From NCBI GenBank assembly GCA_002356515.1, contig AP017605.1, positions 4,287,001 through 4,351,000 on the forward strand: a stretch of DNA of 64,000 nucleotides, read 5' to 3'. Below the pieces are notes generated by a model. It saw only the letters and a program-made list of their open reading frames with translations. It was not told the origin of the DNA and ran no database searches. The position numbers were made by a program, and so were the translations under genes. Below are positions 1 to 8,638 of this stretch, in pieces; the first letter of the stretch is position 1, and every line of letters starts with the position of its first letter. Origin of the DNA: Mesorhizobium loti. Its GTDB lineage: Bacteria > Pseudomonadota > Alphaproteobacteria > Rhizobiales > Rhizobiaceae.

Positions 1-635
1 TCGCCGCTCTTGGCGTCGACCAGCTGTGCGTTGATGCGCACGCGCCCTGCTGCGCGTCTGGCGCTGCCCTCCAGGAGATAGCGCACGCCAAGCTCCTCGG
101 CGATCGCGCGCACATCCATCGCCTTGCCCTTGTAGGCAAAGGTCGAGTTGCGGGCGATGACGAACAGGCCCGGGGCCCTGGACAGGTCGGTGATCAAATC
201 CTCGGTCAACCCGTCGGCGAAGGCCTCCTGCTCGGGGTCGTTGCTGAGATTGACGAAAGGCAGCACCGCTATCGATGGTTTGTCGGGCAGCGGCAAGGGT
301 TTGCGCTTCGCGCGGTCGAGCTGTTCGATGGCGCCGGTGAAGCGGTAGCCGACGCGCGGAACCGTCGATATCCATTCACCGCCTTCGGCGGGCGGGCCAA
401 GCAGCTTGCGCAGTTGCGCGATCTGGACGGTGAGGTTGCCTTCCTCGACCGCCGTCCCCGGCCACGCCGCGTCCATCAATTCGGCTTTCTCCAGTATTTC
501 GCCGGGCCGTCCGACGAGTGCGGCAAGCAGCTTCAGCCCGCGATAGCCGACGGCAACGGGATCGTCGTTCCGAAGCAGCGTTCCCGCACCCGGATCAAGC
601 ACGAACGGACCAAAGGCAAAGCGCGATCCCTGCAT
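1..635 (-). CDS. Winged-helix (CadC/OmpR-type) regulator with TolB-like domain, 5' part only
   Basis: The first 211 codons of a leftward gene that runs off the window. Residues ~1-100 form an OmpR/CadC-type winged helix, ending in the typical 'STVPRVGYRFTG' beta-hairpin wing. Residues ~120-211 match the N-terminal domain found before TPR repeats in 'adenylate cyclase/TolB-like' regulators ('PSIAVLPFVNLSNDPEQ', 'FADGLTEDLITDLSR', then 'ARNSTFAYKGKA'). There is no N-terminal membrane segment, so it is probably a cytoplasmic DNA-binding protein; family members usually continue into TPR repeats, which would lie outside the window. The ATG at 635 is chosen because the winged-helix fold starts at once ('MQGSRFAFGPFVLDPG'). 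Its regulon cannot be told from sequence. Confidence 0.85.
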   Translation of the reverse strand, partial: MQGSRFAFGPFVLDPGAGTLLRNDDPVAVGYRGLKLLAALVGRPGEILEKAELMDAAWPGTAVEEGNLTVQIAQLRKLLGPPAEGGEWISTVPRVGYRFTGAIEQLDRAKRKPLPLPDKPSIAVLPFVNLSNDPEQEAFADGLTEDLITDLSRAPGLFVIARNSTFAYKGKAMDVRAIAEELGVRYLLEGSARRAAGRVRINAQLVDAKSG

Positions 636-651
636 GGGCGCATCTATAGAG

Positions 652-738
652 CAATTCCGCGAAAAGTGTGAGGCGGTTGGCCGGGAAAAGCACGCAGCGC
701 CTTCTCCAGGGAATGACGCCAAAACAAAGCGTTAGAGC
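652..738. repeat. Dispersed palindromic intergenic repeat (family A), copy 1
   Basis: It begins 'aattccgcgaaaagtgtga' and ends 'aaaacaaagcgttagagc'. Nearly the same start and end words recur at 8461-8608, and related copies sit at 48679-48765 and 60313-60416. It lies between the regulator start at 635 and the DUF1127 gene, with no coding capacity. Short non-coding palindromic repeats of this kind are common between genes in Mesorhizobium and relatives. Confidence 0.7.
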
Positions 739-873
739 CTGTTTGGAACTTTTGAGAACTATTTGGCAGGGCTTAATTACGCCGCCCTCCATATGCTGCA
801 GAGTTCAACCTCATTCAGATCGAGGGCGGCCCATTCTCAAACCCTATGGGCGCCGAACCACATGGAGGTTGTC

Positions 874-1122
874 ATGACCAATATCTTTGCTTCGGCCTCG
901 CATCAGGCAGTGCGGCGGGGAATGTGTGTGGGGCAGACATCGCGCCGGCGCTATAGCCTTGCGAGCCTGCGAAACACCATCGTCACCTGGCGTCAACAGA
1001 CACGCTTTCGCTGGGACCTCAAGCGGATCTCGGAAGTCAATCCGCATCTGATCGACGACATCGGTCTGACCAGGCGGCAGGTCGAGGAAGAGATCGCCAA
1101 GCTGCCCTTCTGGCAACGATAG
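874..1122 (+). CDS. DUF1127 small protein
   Basis: An 82-residue basic protein. The C-terminal ~45 residues match DUF1127 (YjiS-like): 'WRQQTRFRWDLKRISEVNP' followed by 'HLIDDIGLTRRQVEEEIAK' and an aromatic-basic tail. The start at 874 is preferred over the in-frame ATG at 862, because GGAGG (864-868) stands five bases before it. Small Arg-rich DUF1127 proteins are abundant in Rhizobiales. Some bind RNA and affect phosphate, carbon and small-RNA turnover, but the role of this one is unknown. The 'VNPHLIDDIGL' segment is the most conserved part of the family. It appears monocistronic. Confidence 0.8.
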   Translation: MTNIFASASHQAVRRGMCVGQTSRRRYSLASLRNTIVTWRQQTRFRWDLKRISEVNPHLIDDIGLTRRQVEEEIAKLPFWQR

Positions 1123-1266
1123 GGCGAGGCCTGCAATGACGCCTGTTCGTCGTTTAGCCCCTGCGATTATATTAGGGATTGTCGCTATCATCCCTTTAGC
1201 GCCGGCCCCCGTCATGGCATGATGACCCCATCGGCCGTGGGGGCCGATTCTTCATCGGGGGTTTCC

Positions 1267-1638
1267 ATGTCTTTCATACCAGCGCGCCGGCTTGCCGCCG
1301 CGTTTTCGTTCGCCGTCCTGTTTGCATCGTCAGCCCATGCCGGCGACGTCACCTTTTCCGTCAAGAACAGCCATCCCAACGCCATGCGCCTTGAACTCTA
1401 CAGCCAGGACCGCGACTATGTCTGGCCGGGCAACGGCAAGGACTTCTATCTCGACGACGGCGAGACCAAATCGTTGCCGATTTCCTGCAACGAGGGCGAA
1501 TCGATCTGCTACGGCGCCTGGGTCGATGGCGACGAGGGCACCTATTGGGGCGTCGGCCCCGGCAACAAGGAAAAATGCGACGACTGCTGCTACACCTGCA
1601 GCGGCGGCGAGACCGAGGAGATCAATCTCGTCCCCTGA
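1267..1638 (+). CDS. Small secreted cysteine-rich protein, unknown function
   Basis: A 123-residue protein with a clear Sec signal peptide (residues 1-25, basic 'ARR', hydrophobic core, cleavage after 'SSAHA'). The mature part starts 'GDVTFSVKNSHPNAMRLELY', resembling a beta-rich domain. It is acidic and has cysteines at 'ISCNEGESICYG' and a dense 'CDDCCYTC' cluster near the end, suggesting disulfides or metal binding in the periplasm. The ATG at 1267 is preferred over the in-frame ATG at 1219, because it gives a normal signal peptide and has a GGGGG motif just upstream. I do not recognise the family. It stands alone between DUF1127 and the CDGSH gene. Confidence 0.75.
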   Translation: MSFIPARRLAAAFSFAVLFASSAHAGDVTFSVKNSHPNAMRLELYSQDRDYVWPGNGKDFYLDDGETKSLPISCNEGESICYGAWVDGDEGTYWGVGPGNKEKCDDCCYTCSGGETEEINLVP

Positions 1639-1759
1639 CCGGTTTGCCAGCTTGAGGGTTTTCCCATTCGAGCCATAGCCTGCACCGAGACGATCACCCA
1701 GAGCGCGCCGTACAGCTCCCTTTGAGATGCGGCGTGCTCCAGGCAACAGGAGCACGGCA

Positions 1760-2386
1760 ATGGCAGGCACGGTCGAGGGCGAGAAGATCGACGTCGGCTT
1801 TGCCGGCAAGCGCTGCATCCATTCGCGCAATTGCGTGCTCGGCGACCCGCATGTCTTCGTGCCCAACGCGCCTGGGCAATGGATCCATCCCGATGCGGCC
1901 AGCGTCGAAAAAATCGTCGCCATCGCCGAAAGCTGCCCGTCCGGCGCCATCACCTATGTCAGGAAGGATGGCGGGCCGCAGGAGCAGCCGCCGGTGGTCA
2001 ACACCGTGCGGCTGCGCGAAAACGGTCCGCTCGCCGTTCACGCGGAGATCGTGCTCGACGGCGAAACCTTCTATCGCGCCACGCTCTGCCGCTGCGGTGC
2101 TTCGGAAAACAAGCCGTTCTGCGACGGCAGCCATACCAAATCGGGTTTCACCGCCACCGGCGAGCCAGCGCTGAAGGACACGCCGGCGCTCGAGGCGCGC
2201 AATGGCCCGCTGAAAGTGACGCCGACCACCAACGGCCCGCTCAAGCTCGAGGGCAATGTCGAGATCGTCACCGGCACCGGCCACACGATCGACCGCACGC
2301 AACGCACCTTCCTCTGCCGCTGCGGCCACTCGGCCAACAAGCCGTTTTGCGACAACACGCATAAAAAGATTGGCTTTGTGGCATGA
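1760..2386 (+). CDS. Iron-sulfur protein with mono-cluster ferredoxin-like domain and two CDGSH motifs
   Basis: A 208-residue cytoplasmic protein. Residues ~8-75 match the divergent 4Fe-4S mono-cluster domain (Fer4_19), with cysteines at 'KRCIHSRNCVLG' and 'SCPSGAITYV'. Two CDGSH-type 2Fe-2S motifs follow: a canonical one ('CRCGASENKPFCDGSH', ~112-127) and a variant ('CRCGHSANKPFCDNTH', ~187-202) in which GS is replaced by NT while the three Cys and the His are kept. CDGSH proteins bind labile 2Fe-2S clusters with Cys3-His ligation and work in electron transfer or redox sensing; the substrate here is unknown. The start at 1760 has AGGAG seven bases upstream. Confidence 0.88.
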   Translation: MAGTVEGEKIDVGFAGKRCIHSRNCVLGDPHVFVPNAPGQWIHPDAASVEKIVAIAESCPSGAITYVRKDGGPQEQPPVVNTVRLRENGPLAVHAEIVLDGETFYRATLCRCGASENKPFCDGSHTKSGFTATGEPALKDTPALEARNGPLKVTPTTNGPLKLEGNVEIVTGTGHTIDRTQRTFLCRCGHSANKPFCDNTHKKIGFVA

Positions 2387-2444
2387 AAGGCCGTTCGGCA
2401 GCGTTAGTGTAGGATGAGGGTTCGCGCTCAGGAGGAAATCCATC

Positions 2445-2747
2445 ATGCGCACCATGCTCGTTCTTGCTCTGCTTGCCTTTGCCATGCCCGCCTATGCCGC
2501 CAATCATGCGGTCCAGATCAAGGGCATGAAATTTAACCCGTCGAAAATCTCGGTCGCCGTTGGCGATACCATCACTTTCACCAATGCCGACTCGATGACG
2601 CACACCGCCACCGCACTCGATGGCTCCTTCGACACCGGCCATCTCGCCACCGGCAAGAGCGCCAAGGTCAAGGTTTCGGCTGCCGGCGCACATCCATTCC
2701 ATTGTGCGATCCACAGCTCGATGAAGGGCATTGTCACCGCCAAATAG
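2445..2747 (+). CDS. Cupredoxin (amicyanin/plastocyanin-like) blue copper protein
   Basis: A 100-residue exported protein. A signal peptide (residues 1-18, ending 'AYA') is followed by one cupredoxin domain. The type-1 copper ligands are visible: His in 'SMTHTATA', then Cys-His-Met in 'FHCAIHSSM'. The short ligand loop and small size fit amicyanin/pseudoazurin-like electron carriers of the periplasm. A strong AGGAGG lies just upstream. There is no amine dehydrogenase, nitrite reductase or oxidase next to it, so the redox partner is unknown. The gene follows the CDGSH protein by 58 bases and could share its transcript. Confidence 0.88.
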   Translation: MRTMLVLALLAFAMPAYAANHAVQIKGMKFNPSKISVAVGDTITFTNADSMTHTATALDGSFDTGHLATGKSAKVKVSAAGAHPFHCAIHSSMKGIVTAK

Positions 2748-2952
2748 CGGGATCCTCGCCAGAAGACTTCTTGCGTTGGCGGGAGAAATGCCCCTGGCGT
2801 TGCGGCCAAAGTTGCCGATCTCCTCTCTTGGGGGAGATCCGAGTTCGTATGGCGGTCATCGCGCGTTGGCCCAGCGCACGCGGCTTTATCGGCGGGCTCG
2901 TATCGGCTAAGGGCGGGGAAGTAAAATTCCCTACCCGTCCGGATCGCCAAGA

Positions 2953-4995
2953 ATGACCGCCAAGACCAAGCCAAAACCCCTCTTCCTCGGCATCGACACC
3001 GGCGGCACCTATACCGATGCCGTGCTGTGGTCCGAGACCGAAGGTCCCCAGCAGGGGCCGAACAAGGGCAAGGTGCTGGCCAAGGCCAAGGCGCTGACCA
3101 CCAGGCATGACCTTGCCGTCGGCATTTCCGGTGCCGTCGACGCGGTGCTTGAAAAGGCCGGCACCGATCCGGCTGCGATCAAACTGGTGTCGATGTCGAC
3201 GACGCTTGCCACCAATGCGCTGGTCGAAGGCCAGGGTGGCCGCGTTGCGCTGGTCATGATTGGTTTTTCCGAAGCCGACCTCGCCCGTGACGGGCTGAAG
3301 ACGGCGCTCGGCACCGATCCGGTGGTGTTCTGTCCGGGTGGCCACGATGTCCACGGCAATGCCGCCAAGCTCGATCTGTCCGGGCTGGAAGAGGCCCTGC
3401 CGGAGCTCGGCGCCTCGGTGTCCGGCTTTGCCGTCTGCGCCTATTTCGCCACCCGCAACCCGGCGCATGAGATCGCCACCCGCGAACTGATCCGACAGAA
3501 GACCGGCCTGCCGGTCACCGCGAGCCACGAACTATCGGCCAAGCTCGGCGGCCCGCGCCGGGCGCTGACGACGCTGCTCAATGCCAGGCTGATCTCGATG
3601 ATCGACCGGCTGGTGGCGGCGACCGAAGGGTTTTTGGAAGCCCGCAACATCGCCGCCCCGCTGATGGTGGTGCGCGGCGACGGCGCGCTGGTCTCGGCGG
3701 CGTTCGCCCGCCAGCGGCCGATCGAAACCATCCTCTCCGGTCCGGCAGCCAGCCTCGTCGGCGCCCGCCATATGACCGGGCTCGACAATGCCGTGGTCTC
3801 CGACATTGGCGGCACCACCACCGACGTCGCGGTGCTCGACAAGGGCCGGCCGCGGCTTGATCCCGAAGGCGCCACCGTCGGCGGCTTCCGCACCATGGTC
3901 GAGGCCGTCGCCATGCGCACTTTCGGCCTTGGCGGTGATTCTGAAGTGGCGTTGGAGGACGGCGCACTTAATCCGAAGATCCTGCTTGGGCCGCGCCGCC
4001 TGGTGCCGCTGGCGCTGGCCGGCATGGCGCATGGCGACGCCGTCAAATCGGAACTCGAGCGCCAGCTGCGCGCGCCCAATCCCGGCCGCATGGATGGCCG
4101 TTTCGCGGTCCGCACCGGCGTGCCGGACAGACTTGCCGCCGGGCTGACCGCTCCCGAAGCGCGCCTCTACGAGGCGATCGGCGCGACCCCGCTTGCCCTC
4201 GACAGGCTGCTGACGTCGAACGCCCAGAACGCCACCTTGAACCGGCTGGTCTCGCGCGGGCTGGTGCATATCTCAGGCTTCACCCCGTCGGACGCCGCAC
4301 ACGTGCTGGGCAAGCAGGCCAATTGGGATGCCGTCACCGCCCGCCTCGGCGCCGAATTGTTCGCCCGCAAGCGCGACGGCCGCGGCCAGCCCATTGCCGC
4401 GTCACCGGAGGTGATCTCGGACCGCGTGCTGGTGACGCTGACACGCTGGTCGGCCGAATACATCCTCGAAACCGCCTTCGCCGAGGACGGGCTCGACGGC
4501 GCGGCGACCGTGGCGCACGCGCTGGTCCAACGCGCCGTCGATGCCCATCCCGGCATCGCCCGGCTGAGCGTCGCGCTCGACCGCCCGGTCATCGGCCTCG
4601 GCGCCTCGGCGCCGCTGCATTATGCCGGCCTGGCGCCGCTGGTTGGCAATGACTGCGTGGTGCCGGAAGACACCGATGTCGCCAACGCGCTCGGCGCCGT
4701 CGTCGGCCAGGTCAGGGTGTCTGCCGAGGCGCGGGTCAGCCAGCCCAAGGAAGGGCTGTTTCGTCTTGCCTCCGGAGAAACAGTCCGCGATTTCCTAGAC
4801 GAGGCGGCGGCGATCGCGGCCGCCGAGGCCGATGTGCGGGCGATCGTGGCCCAGCGCGCCCGGGACGCCGGCACCGACAGCGCCGAGATCGACGTCGCGA
4901 CCGAATTCAAGGTTTCCACCGTCGAAGCCCAGCGCATGTTCATCGAGGCGCATGTCGTGGCGGTGGCCTCGGGAAGGCCAAGGATCGCGGTGTAG
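2953..4995 (+). CDS. Hydantoinase/oxoprolinase family protein (HyuA-like)
   Basis: A 680-residue protein of the hydantoinase A/5-oxoprolinase family. These are ATP-dependent ring-opening amidohydrolases or carboxylases with an acetate-kinase-like fold. The N-terminal nucleotide-binding strand 'LFLGIDTGGTYTDAVLW' (residues ~9-25) and the second glycine-rich motif 'VSDIGGTTTDVAVLD' (~276-290) are intact. Length is normal for HyuA. HyuA usually works with HyuB, but no hyuB is adjacent, so the substrate (hydantoin, oxoproline, acetone or N-methylhydantoin type) is open. Upstream, 2748-2952 holds no gene. The ribosome binding site is weak. A hairpin overlapping the stop codon may end the transcript. 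Confidence 0.85.
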   Translation: MTAKTKPKPLFLGIDTGGTYTDAVLWSETEGPQQGPNKGKVLAKAKALTTRHDLAVGISGAVDAVLEKAGTDPAAIKLVSMSTTLATNALVEGQGGRVALVMIGFSEADLARDGLKTALGTDPVVFCPGGHDVHGNAAKLDLSGLEEALPELGASVSGFAVCAYFATRNPAHEIATRELIRQKTGLPVTASHELSAKLGGPRRALTTLLNARLISMIDRLVAATEGFLEARNIAAPLMVVRGDGALVSAAFARQRPIETILSGPAASLVGARHMTGLDNAVVSDIGGTTTDVAVLDKGRPRLDPEGATVGGFRTMVEAVAMRTFGLGGDSEVALEDGALNPKILLGPRRLVPLALAGMAHGDAVKSELERQLRAPNPGRMDGRFAVRTGVPDRLAAGLTAPEARLYEAIGATPLALDRLLTSNAQNATLNRLVSRGLVHISGFTPSDAAHVLGKQANWDAVTARLGAELFARKRDGRGQPIAASPEVISDRVLVTLTRWSAEYILETAFAEDGLDGAATVAHALVQRAVDAHPGIARLSVALDRPVIGLGASAPLHYAGLAPLVGNDCVVPEDTDVANALGAVVGQVRVSAEARVSQPKEGLFRLASGETVRDFLDEAAAIAAAEADVRAIVAQRARDAGTDSAEIDVATEFKVSTVEAQRMFIEAHVVAVASGRPRIAV

Positions 4996-5024
4996 ATTCA
5001 GGTGAGGCCGGCCTGACCTGAATC
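4995..5024 (+). terminator. Perfect stem-loop overlapping the end of the hydantoinase gene
   Basis: GATTCAGGT (4995-5003) pairs with ACCTGAATC (5016-5024), and the part between is itself the palindrome AGGCCGGCCT. The whole is an almost continuous hairpin whose first base is the last base of the TAG stop codon. No long T tract follows, so it may be a 3'-end stabiliser or rho-dependent end rather than a classical intrinsic terminator. Confidence 0.5.
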
Positions 5025-5033
5025 CTGCGCCTT

Positions 5034-5140
5034 CGTCATCCTAGGCGGAGCAGGAGCGAAGCGAGGTCGCGGAGACCCTAGGATCCATGCCGTGACGTTG
5101 GAAGTAGAATGCAACGGTTCAGAATGCATGCGAAAACAAC
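5034..5140. repeat. Dispersed intergenic repeat (family B), copy 1
   Basis: It starts 'cgtcatcctaggcggagcag' and continues 'gagcgaagcg', 'gtcgcggagaccctagga' and 'tccatgccgtgac'. The same order of words occurs at 26249-26392, about 21 kb away, in another intergenic gap. Similarity weakens towards the right end, where the boundary is approximate. It has no coding capacity. Confidence 0.65.
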
Positions 5141-5267
5141 ACTTAGGACGACGAACACTCGGTACTTCGAACGAGGTCAAAATGCCCCACCTTCACCCTA
5201 AGCTGAATTGACCCTGCAACCTCAACATGCCAAACGCCCCGCAAAGCCTTTCATCTGGAGTAGCCTG

Positions 5268-7436
5268 ATGACCGATCGCATCGAGATCGCCGGATTGCGG
5301 ATTGCCCGCGAGCTGCATGATTTTGTGGCTGGCGAGGCCTTGCCTGGCACCGGCATTGCGGCCGATGCGTTCTGGGACGGTTTTTCGGCCATCGTCCACG
5401 ACCTCACCCCGAAGAACCGGGCGCTGCTCAAAAAACGCGATGCCATGCAGGAAAAGCTCGACGGCTGGTATCGCGACAATGGCGCGCCGATCGACATGGA
5501 GGCCTACAAGGGCTTCCTCAGGGAGATCGGCTATCTCGTTGCCGAGGGGCCAGCCTTCAGCGTGTCGACCGAGAATGTCGATCCAGAAATCGCCGTCGTT
5601 GCCGGGCCGCAGCTGGTCGTGCCGGTGATGAATGCGCGCTATGCGCTCAACGCAGCCAATGCGCGCTGGGGCTCGCTCTACGACGCGCTCTACGGCACCG
5701 ACGCCATCCCCGAGGCCGGCGGCGCGGAAAAGGGCAAGAGCTTCAATCCGGCACGTGGCGCCAAGGTCGTGGCGTGGACGAAGAGCTTCCTCGACGAGGC
5801 CGCACCGCTGACCTCGGGCAAATGGGCCGGGGTCAACGGCCTTTCGCTGGCACACGGCGCGCTGAAGCTCAGCGCCGGCGCCGGCGGCACCACGCTGGCC
5901 GACCCCAGGCAATTCGTCGGCTATCGCGGCGATGCCGCCAACCCCGATGCCGTGCTGCTGGTGAAAAACGGGCTGCATATCGAGATCGTCATCGACCGCG
6001 CCAACCAGATCGGCCGTACCGATCCGGCCGGCATTGCCGACGTCATTCTGGAATCGGCGCTGACCACCATCCAGGACTGCGAGGATTCGGTCGCGGCGGT
6101 GGATGCTGAGGACAAGGTTGTCGTCTACCGCAACTGGCTCGGCCTGATGAAGGGCGATCTGGCCGAAGAGATCGTCAAGGGCGGGAAGAGTTTCGTCCGC
6201 AAGCTCAACCCGGACCGCGTCTACACCGCGCCTGCCGGCGGCCAGCTCACCGTGCCCGGCCGCTCGCTGATGCTGGTCCGGAATGTCGGCCACCTGATGA
6301 CCAATCCGGCGATCCTGGACCGCGACGGCAACGAGGTGCCGGAAGGCATCATGGATGCCGCTATAACGGCGTTGATCGCGTTGCACGATGTCGGAGCGAA
6401 GGGCCGCCGCGCCAATTCCCGCGCCGGCTCGATGTATGTGGTGAAGCCGAAGATGCACGGGCCGGAGGAGGTCGCCTTCGCCGTCGAGATTTTTGATCGC
6501 GTCGAGGCCTTGCTCGGCATGGCCAAAAACACCATCAAGATGGGCATCATGGATGAGGAGCGGCGCACCACCGTCAACCTCAAGGAGGCGATCCGCGCGG
6601 CACGCGAGCGCGTGGTGTTCATCAACACCGGCTTCCTCGACCGCACCGGCGACGAGATTCACACCTCGATGGAAGCCGGCCCGATGATCCGCAAGGGCGA
6701 CATGAAGCAGGCCGCCTGGATTTCCGCCTATGAGGCGTGGAATGTCGACACCGGGCTCGAATGCGGGCTCGCCGGCCACGCCCAGATCGGCAAGGGCATG
6801 TGGGCAATGCCGGACCTGATGGCGGCGATGCTGGAACAGAAGATTGCCCACCCCAAGGCCGGCGCCAACACCGCCTGGGTGCCGTCGCCGACGGCCGCGA
6901 CCCTGCATGCCACGCACTATCACAAGGTCGATGTGCACGCCGTGCAGGCGGCGCTGAAGAGCCGGCCGAAGGCCAAGCTCGACGACATCTTGTCGGTGCC
7001 GGTGGCGGTGCGGCCGAACTGGACGCCCGACGAGATCCAGCGCGAACTCGACAACAATGCGCAAGGTATCCTGGGCTATGTCGTGCGCTGGATCGACCAG
7101 GGCGTCGGCTGCTCGAAAGTGCCCGACATCAACGATGTCGGCCTGATGGAAGACCGCGCCACGCTGCGCATCTCCTCGCAGCACATCGCCAACTGGCTGC
7201 GCCACAAAGTGTGCTCGGAAATCCAGGTGCGCGATTCCCTGCAGCGCATGGCGGCCATTGTCGACCGCCAGAATGTCGGCGATCCGCTCTACCAGCCGAT
7301 GGCGCCGGATTTCGACACTTCAATCGCCTTCCAGGCCGCCTGCGACCTGGTGTTCAAGGGCACCAGCCAGCCCAACGGCTATACCGAGCCGGTGCTGCAC
7401 GCGCGGAGGTTGGAGCTGAAGGCGAAGCAGAGTTAA
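5268..7436 (+). CDS. glcB: Malate synthase G
   Basis: A 722-residue protein, essentially the length of E. coli malate synthase G (723). It condenses glyoxylate and acetyl-CoA to malate in the cytosol, completing the glyoxylate shunt or glycolate use. The conserved ends are recognisable: the N-terminal '[15 protein letters not shown]' and the C-terminal family signature '[16 protein letters not shown]'. The middle carries '[15 protein letters not shown]', '[20 protein letters not shown]' and 'GKGMWAMPD', typical of the TIM-barrel active site. The ATG at 5268 is preferred over a further upstream start because GGAG lies just before it and it matches family N-termini. It stands alone: no isocitrate lyase or glycolate oxidase is adjacent. 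Confidence 0.96.
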   Translation: MTDRIEIAGLRIARELHDFVAGEALPGTGIAADAFWDGFSAIVHDLTPKNRALLKKRDAMQEKLDGWYRDNGAPIDMEAYKGFLREIGYLVAEGPAFSVSTENVDPEIAVVAGPQLVVPVMNARYALNAANARWGSLYDALYGTDAIPEAGGAEKGKSFNPARGAKVVAWTKSFLDEAAPLTSGKWAGVNGLSLAHGALKLSAGAGGTTLADPRQFVGYRGDAANPDAVLLVKNGLHIEIVIDRANQIGRTDPAGIADVILESALTTIQDCEDSVAAVDAEDKVVVYRNWLGLMKGDLAEEIVKGGKSFVRKLNPDRVYTAPAGGQLTVPGRSLMLVRNVGHLMTNPAILDRDGNEVPEGIMDAAITALIALHDVGAKGRRANSRAGSMYVVKPKMHGPEEVAFAVEIFDRVEALLGMAKNTIKMGIMDEERRTTVNLKEAIRAARERVVFINTGFLDRTGDEIHTSMEAGPMIRKGDMKQAAWISAYEAWNVDTGLECGLAGHAQIGKGMWAMPDLMAAMLEQKIAHPKAGANTAWVPSPTAATLHATHYHKVDVHAVQAALKSRPKAKLDDILSVPVAVRPNWTPDEIQRELDNNAQGILGYVVRWIDQGVGCSKVPDINDVGLMEDRATLRISSQHIANWLRHKVCSEIQVRDSLQRMAAIVDRQNVGDPLYQPMAPDFDTSIAFQAACDLVFKGTSQPNGYTEPVLHARRLELKAKQS

Positions 7437-7812
7437 GCGGATTTTTTGTGGAAATGACCTGACGCAACGGGTCGATCAAGTATCGGTCCGCGCTGCCCCT
7501 CATTGCCCTGCCGGCCGTTCGCCAGTCGAAAAGCCAAGCAATTGGCTTTTCGTCCGCTTCGCGGACCGCTCCTCAACTCCCCGTACAGTGACGGGGAGAA
7601 AGACGCTGCTATCGCCGATTTCGCCAATCACCAACGTCGCAAGAGGAGCGCCGAGGGCGCAGTAGCTACCTTCTCCCCGTCACTATACGGGGGAGAAGGT
7701 GCCGGCAGGCGGATGAGGGGCGGCGCTACGATTGGTTAGACAGGCGTTACGAGATCAAGCGCCGATCACATAAATGAGATGTCGAGGTGACCGACAATCG
7801 GTTCCAGCCGCC
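7437..7812. other. Intergenic region without gene, carrying palindromic repeats
   Basis: No convincing gene is seen on either strand between glcB and the DUF308-like gene. From 7577 to 7722 there is a compound palindromic element (listed separately). The remainder, 7723-7812, shows no structure I can name before the TetR-type operator at 7829. Confidence 0.6.
7577..7722. repeat. Palindromic repeat family C ('ccttctcccc' type), copy 1
   Basis: There are two local hairpins. CTCCCCGT (7577-7584) pairs with ACGGGGAG (7591-7598), and CCTTCTCCCCGT (7669-7680) pairs with the ACGGGGGAGAAGG block (7687-7699). The flank 'ggcggatgaggggcggcg' follows. The same theme, with divergent sequence, occurs at 51301-51459, 52375-52550, 54689-54886 and 59173-59236, always between genes. 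Confidence 0.7.
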
Positions 7813-7848
7813 TTGACGGCAAGCTATCTACCTACTAGTTGGTAGGTA
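7813..7848 (+). promoter_or_regulatory. Promoter with TetR-type inverted-repeat operator
   Basis: TACCTAC (7829-7835) and GTAGGTA (7842-7848) form a perfect 7-base inverted repeat with a 6-base centre. TTGACG at 7813-7818 is a good -35 candidate, and the operator would cover the -10 region. The repeat is 22 bases before the DUF308-like gene start, and the TetR gene at 8639 is the obvious candidate regulator. Confidence 0.65.
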
Positions 7849-7869
7849 ACTGAAACGAGAGATCCCATC

Positions 7870-8460
7870 ATGCCAGGACAAATGAACGATCAGAGCCGCG
7901 CCCCGTCATCGAACGGCTGGCTCAAAACCTATTATTATCTGCGGTTTGCCGTGTCGGCGGCCTGGGTTGCGGCGGCTTTCACCGTCGCGAAGAGCAGCCC
8001 GCCACTCGCTGCCGCTATGCTGGTTGCCTACCCCGCATGGGACGCGCTCGCGAACTACATCGACGCCAAGCGTAGCGGCGGGCTCGGCCGCAACAAATCG
8101 CAGCTGCTCAACTTCGCCGTCAGCATCATCACCGCGATTGCGGTCGCCATCGCGCTTGGTCACAGCATGAACGGGGTGCTCTCGGTCTATGGCGTCTGGG
8201 CCGCTTTTTCCGGCATCTTGCAACTCTTGACCGCAGTGCGTCGCTGGAAAACCAACGGCGCGCAATGGGCGATGATCCTGAGCGGCGCCCAGTCGGCGCT
8301 GGCAGGTCTCTTCTTCGTCAAGATGGCGAGCGGCACAGAGATTATTGGCATCGCCAATGTTGCGCCCTATGCCGCGTTCGGCGCCTTCTACTTCCTCGTG
8401 TCCGCCTTGTGGCTGTCGGTCAGCGACGTTCTTCGCAAGTCGCCGCGGGTCGCGAGCTAA
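7870..8460 (+). CDS. DUF308-like multi-pass membrane protein
   Basis: A 196-residue inner-membrane protein with about six hydrophobic segments (first near residues 22-42, last near 168-188). The central part ('VYGVWAAFSGILQLLTAVRR' followed by 'GAQWAMILSGAQSALAGL') resembles the DUF308/HdeD-type family. HdeD itself is an acid-stress membrane protein; the role here is unknown. A perfect TetR-like operator overlaps its promoter and a TetR gene follows 178 bases downstream, so it is probably the target of that regulator, induced by some small molecule. An alternative start is the ATG at 7882. Confidence 0.75.
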   Translation: MPGQMNDQSRAPSSNGWLKTYYYLRFAVSAAWVAAAFTVAKSSPPLAAAMLVAYPAWDALANYIDAKRSGGLGRNKSQLLNFAVSIITAIAVAIALGHSMNGVLSVYGVWAAFSGILQLLTAVRRWKTNGAQWAMILSGAQSALAGLFFVKMASGTEIIGIANVAPYAAFGAFYFLVSALWLSVSDVLRKSPRVAS

Positions 8461-8608
8461 TGCATGTCGGCCCCGGTTTTGAGGCAGCGACATGCATAGA
8501 AACAAAGACTCAATTCCAGGAAAAGTGTGAGCGCTTTCCCTTGGGAATTGCGTCAAAACAAAGAGTTAGAGCGGTTCGCCGTTTCCATGAAACGGTGAAC
8601 CGCTCTAA
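8461..8608. repeat. Dispersed palindromic repeat (family A), copy 2 (compound)
   Basis: It has three parts. First is an inverted repeat 'tgcatgtcg ... cgacatgca'. Next is the 'aattccaggaaaagtgtga ... caaaacaaagagttagagc' block shared with 652-738. Last is a hairpin 'gagcggttc ... gaaccgctc' around 'cgtttccatgaaacgg'. It fills the gap between the membrane-protein gene and the TetR gene, ending about 30 bases before the TetR start. The first part is shared with 60313-60416. Confidence 0.75.
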
Positions 8609-8638
8609 GGACAGAGGAGCCCTCTGCCGGAGCAAGCC

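Noticed and set aside
5193..7205. A 670-codon leftward open frame opposite malate synthase G
   Set aside because: Antisense artefact of codon bias; glcB on the plus strand has the full family length and signatures.
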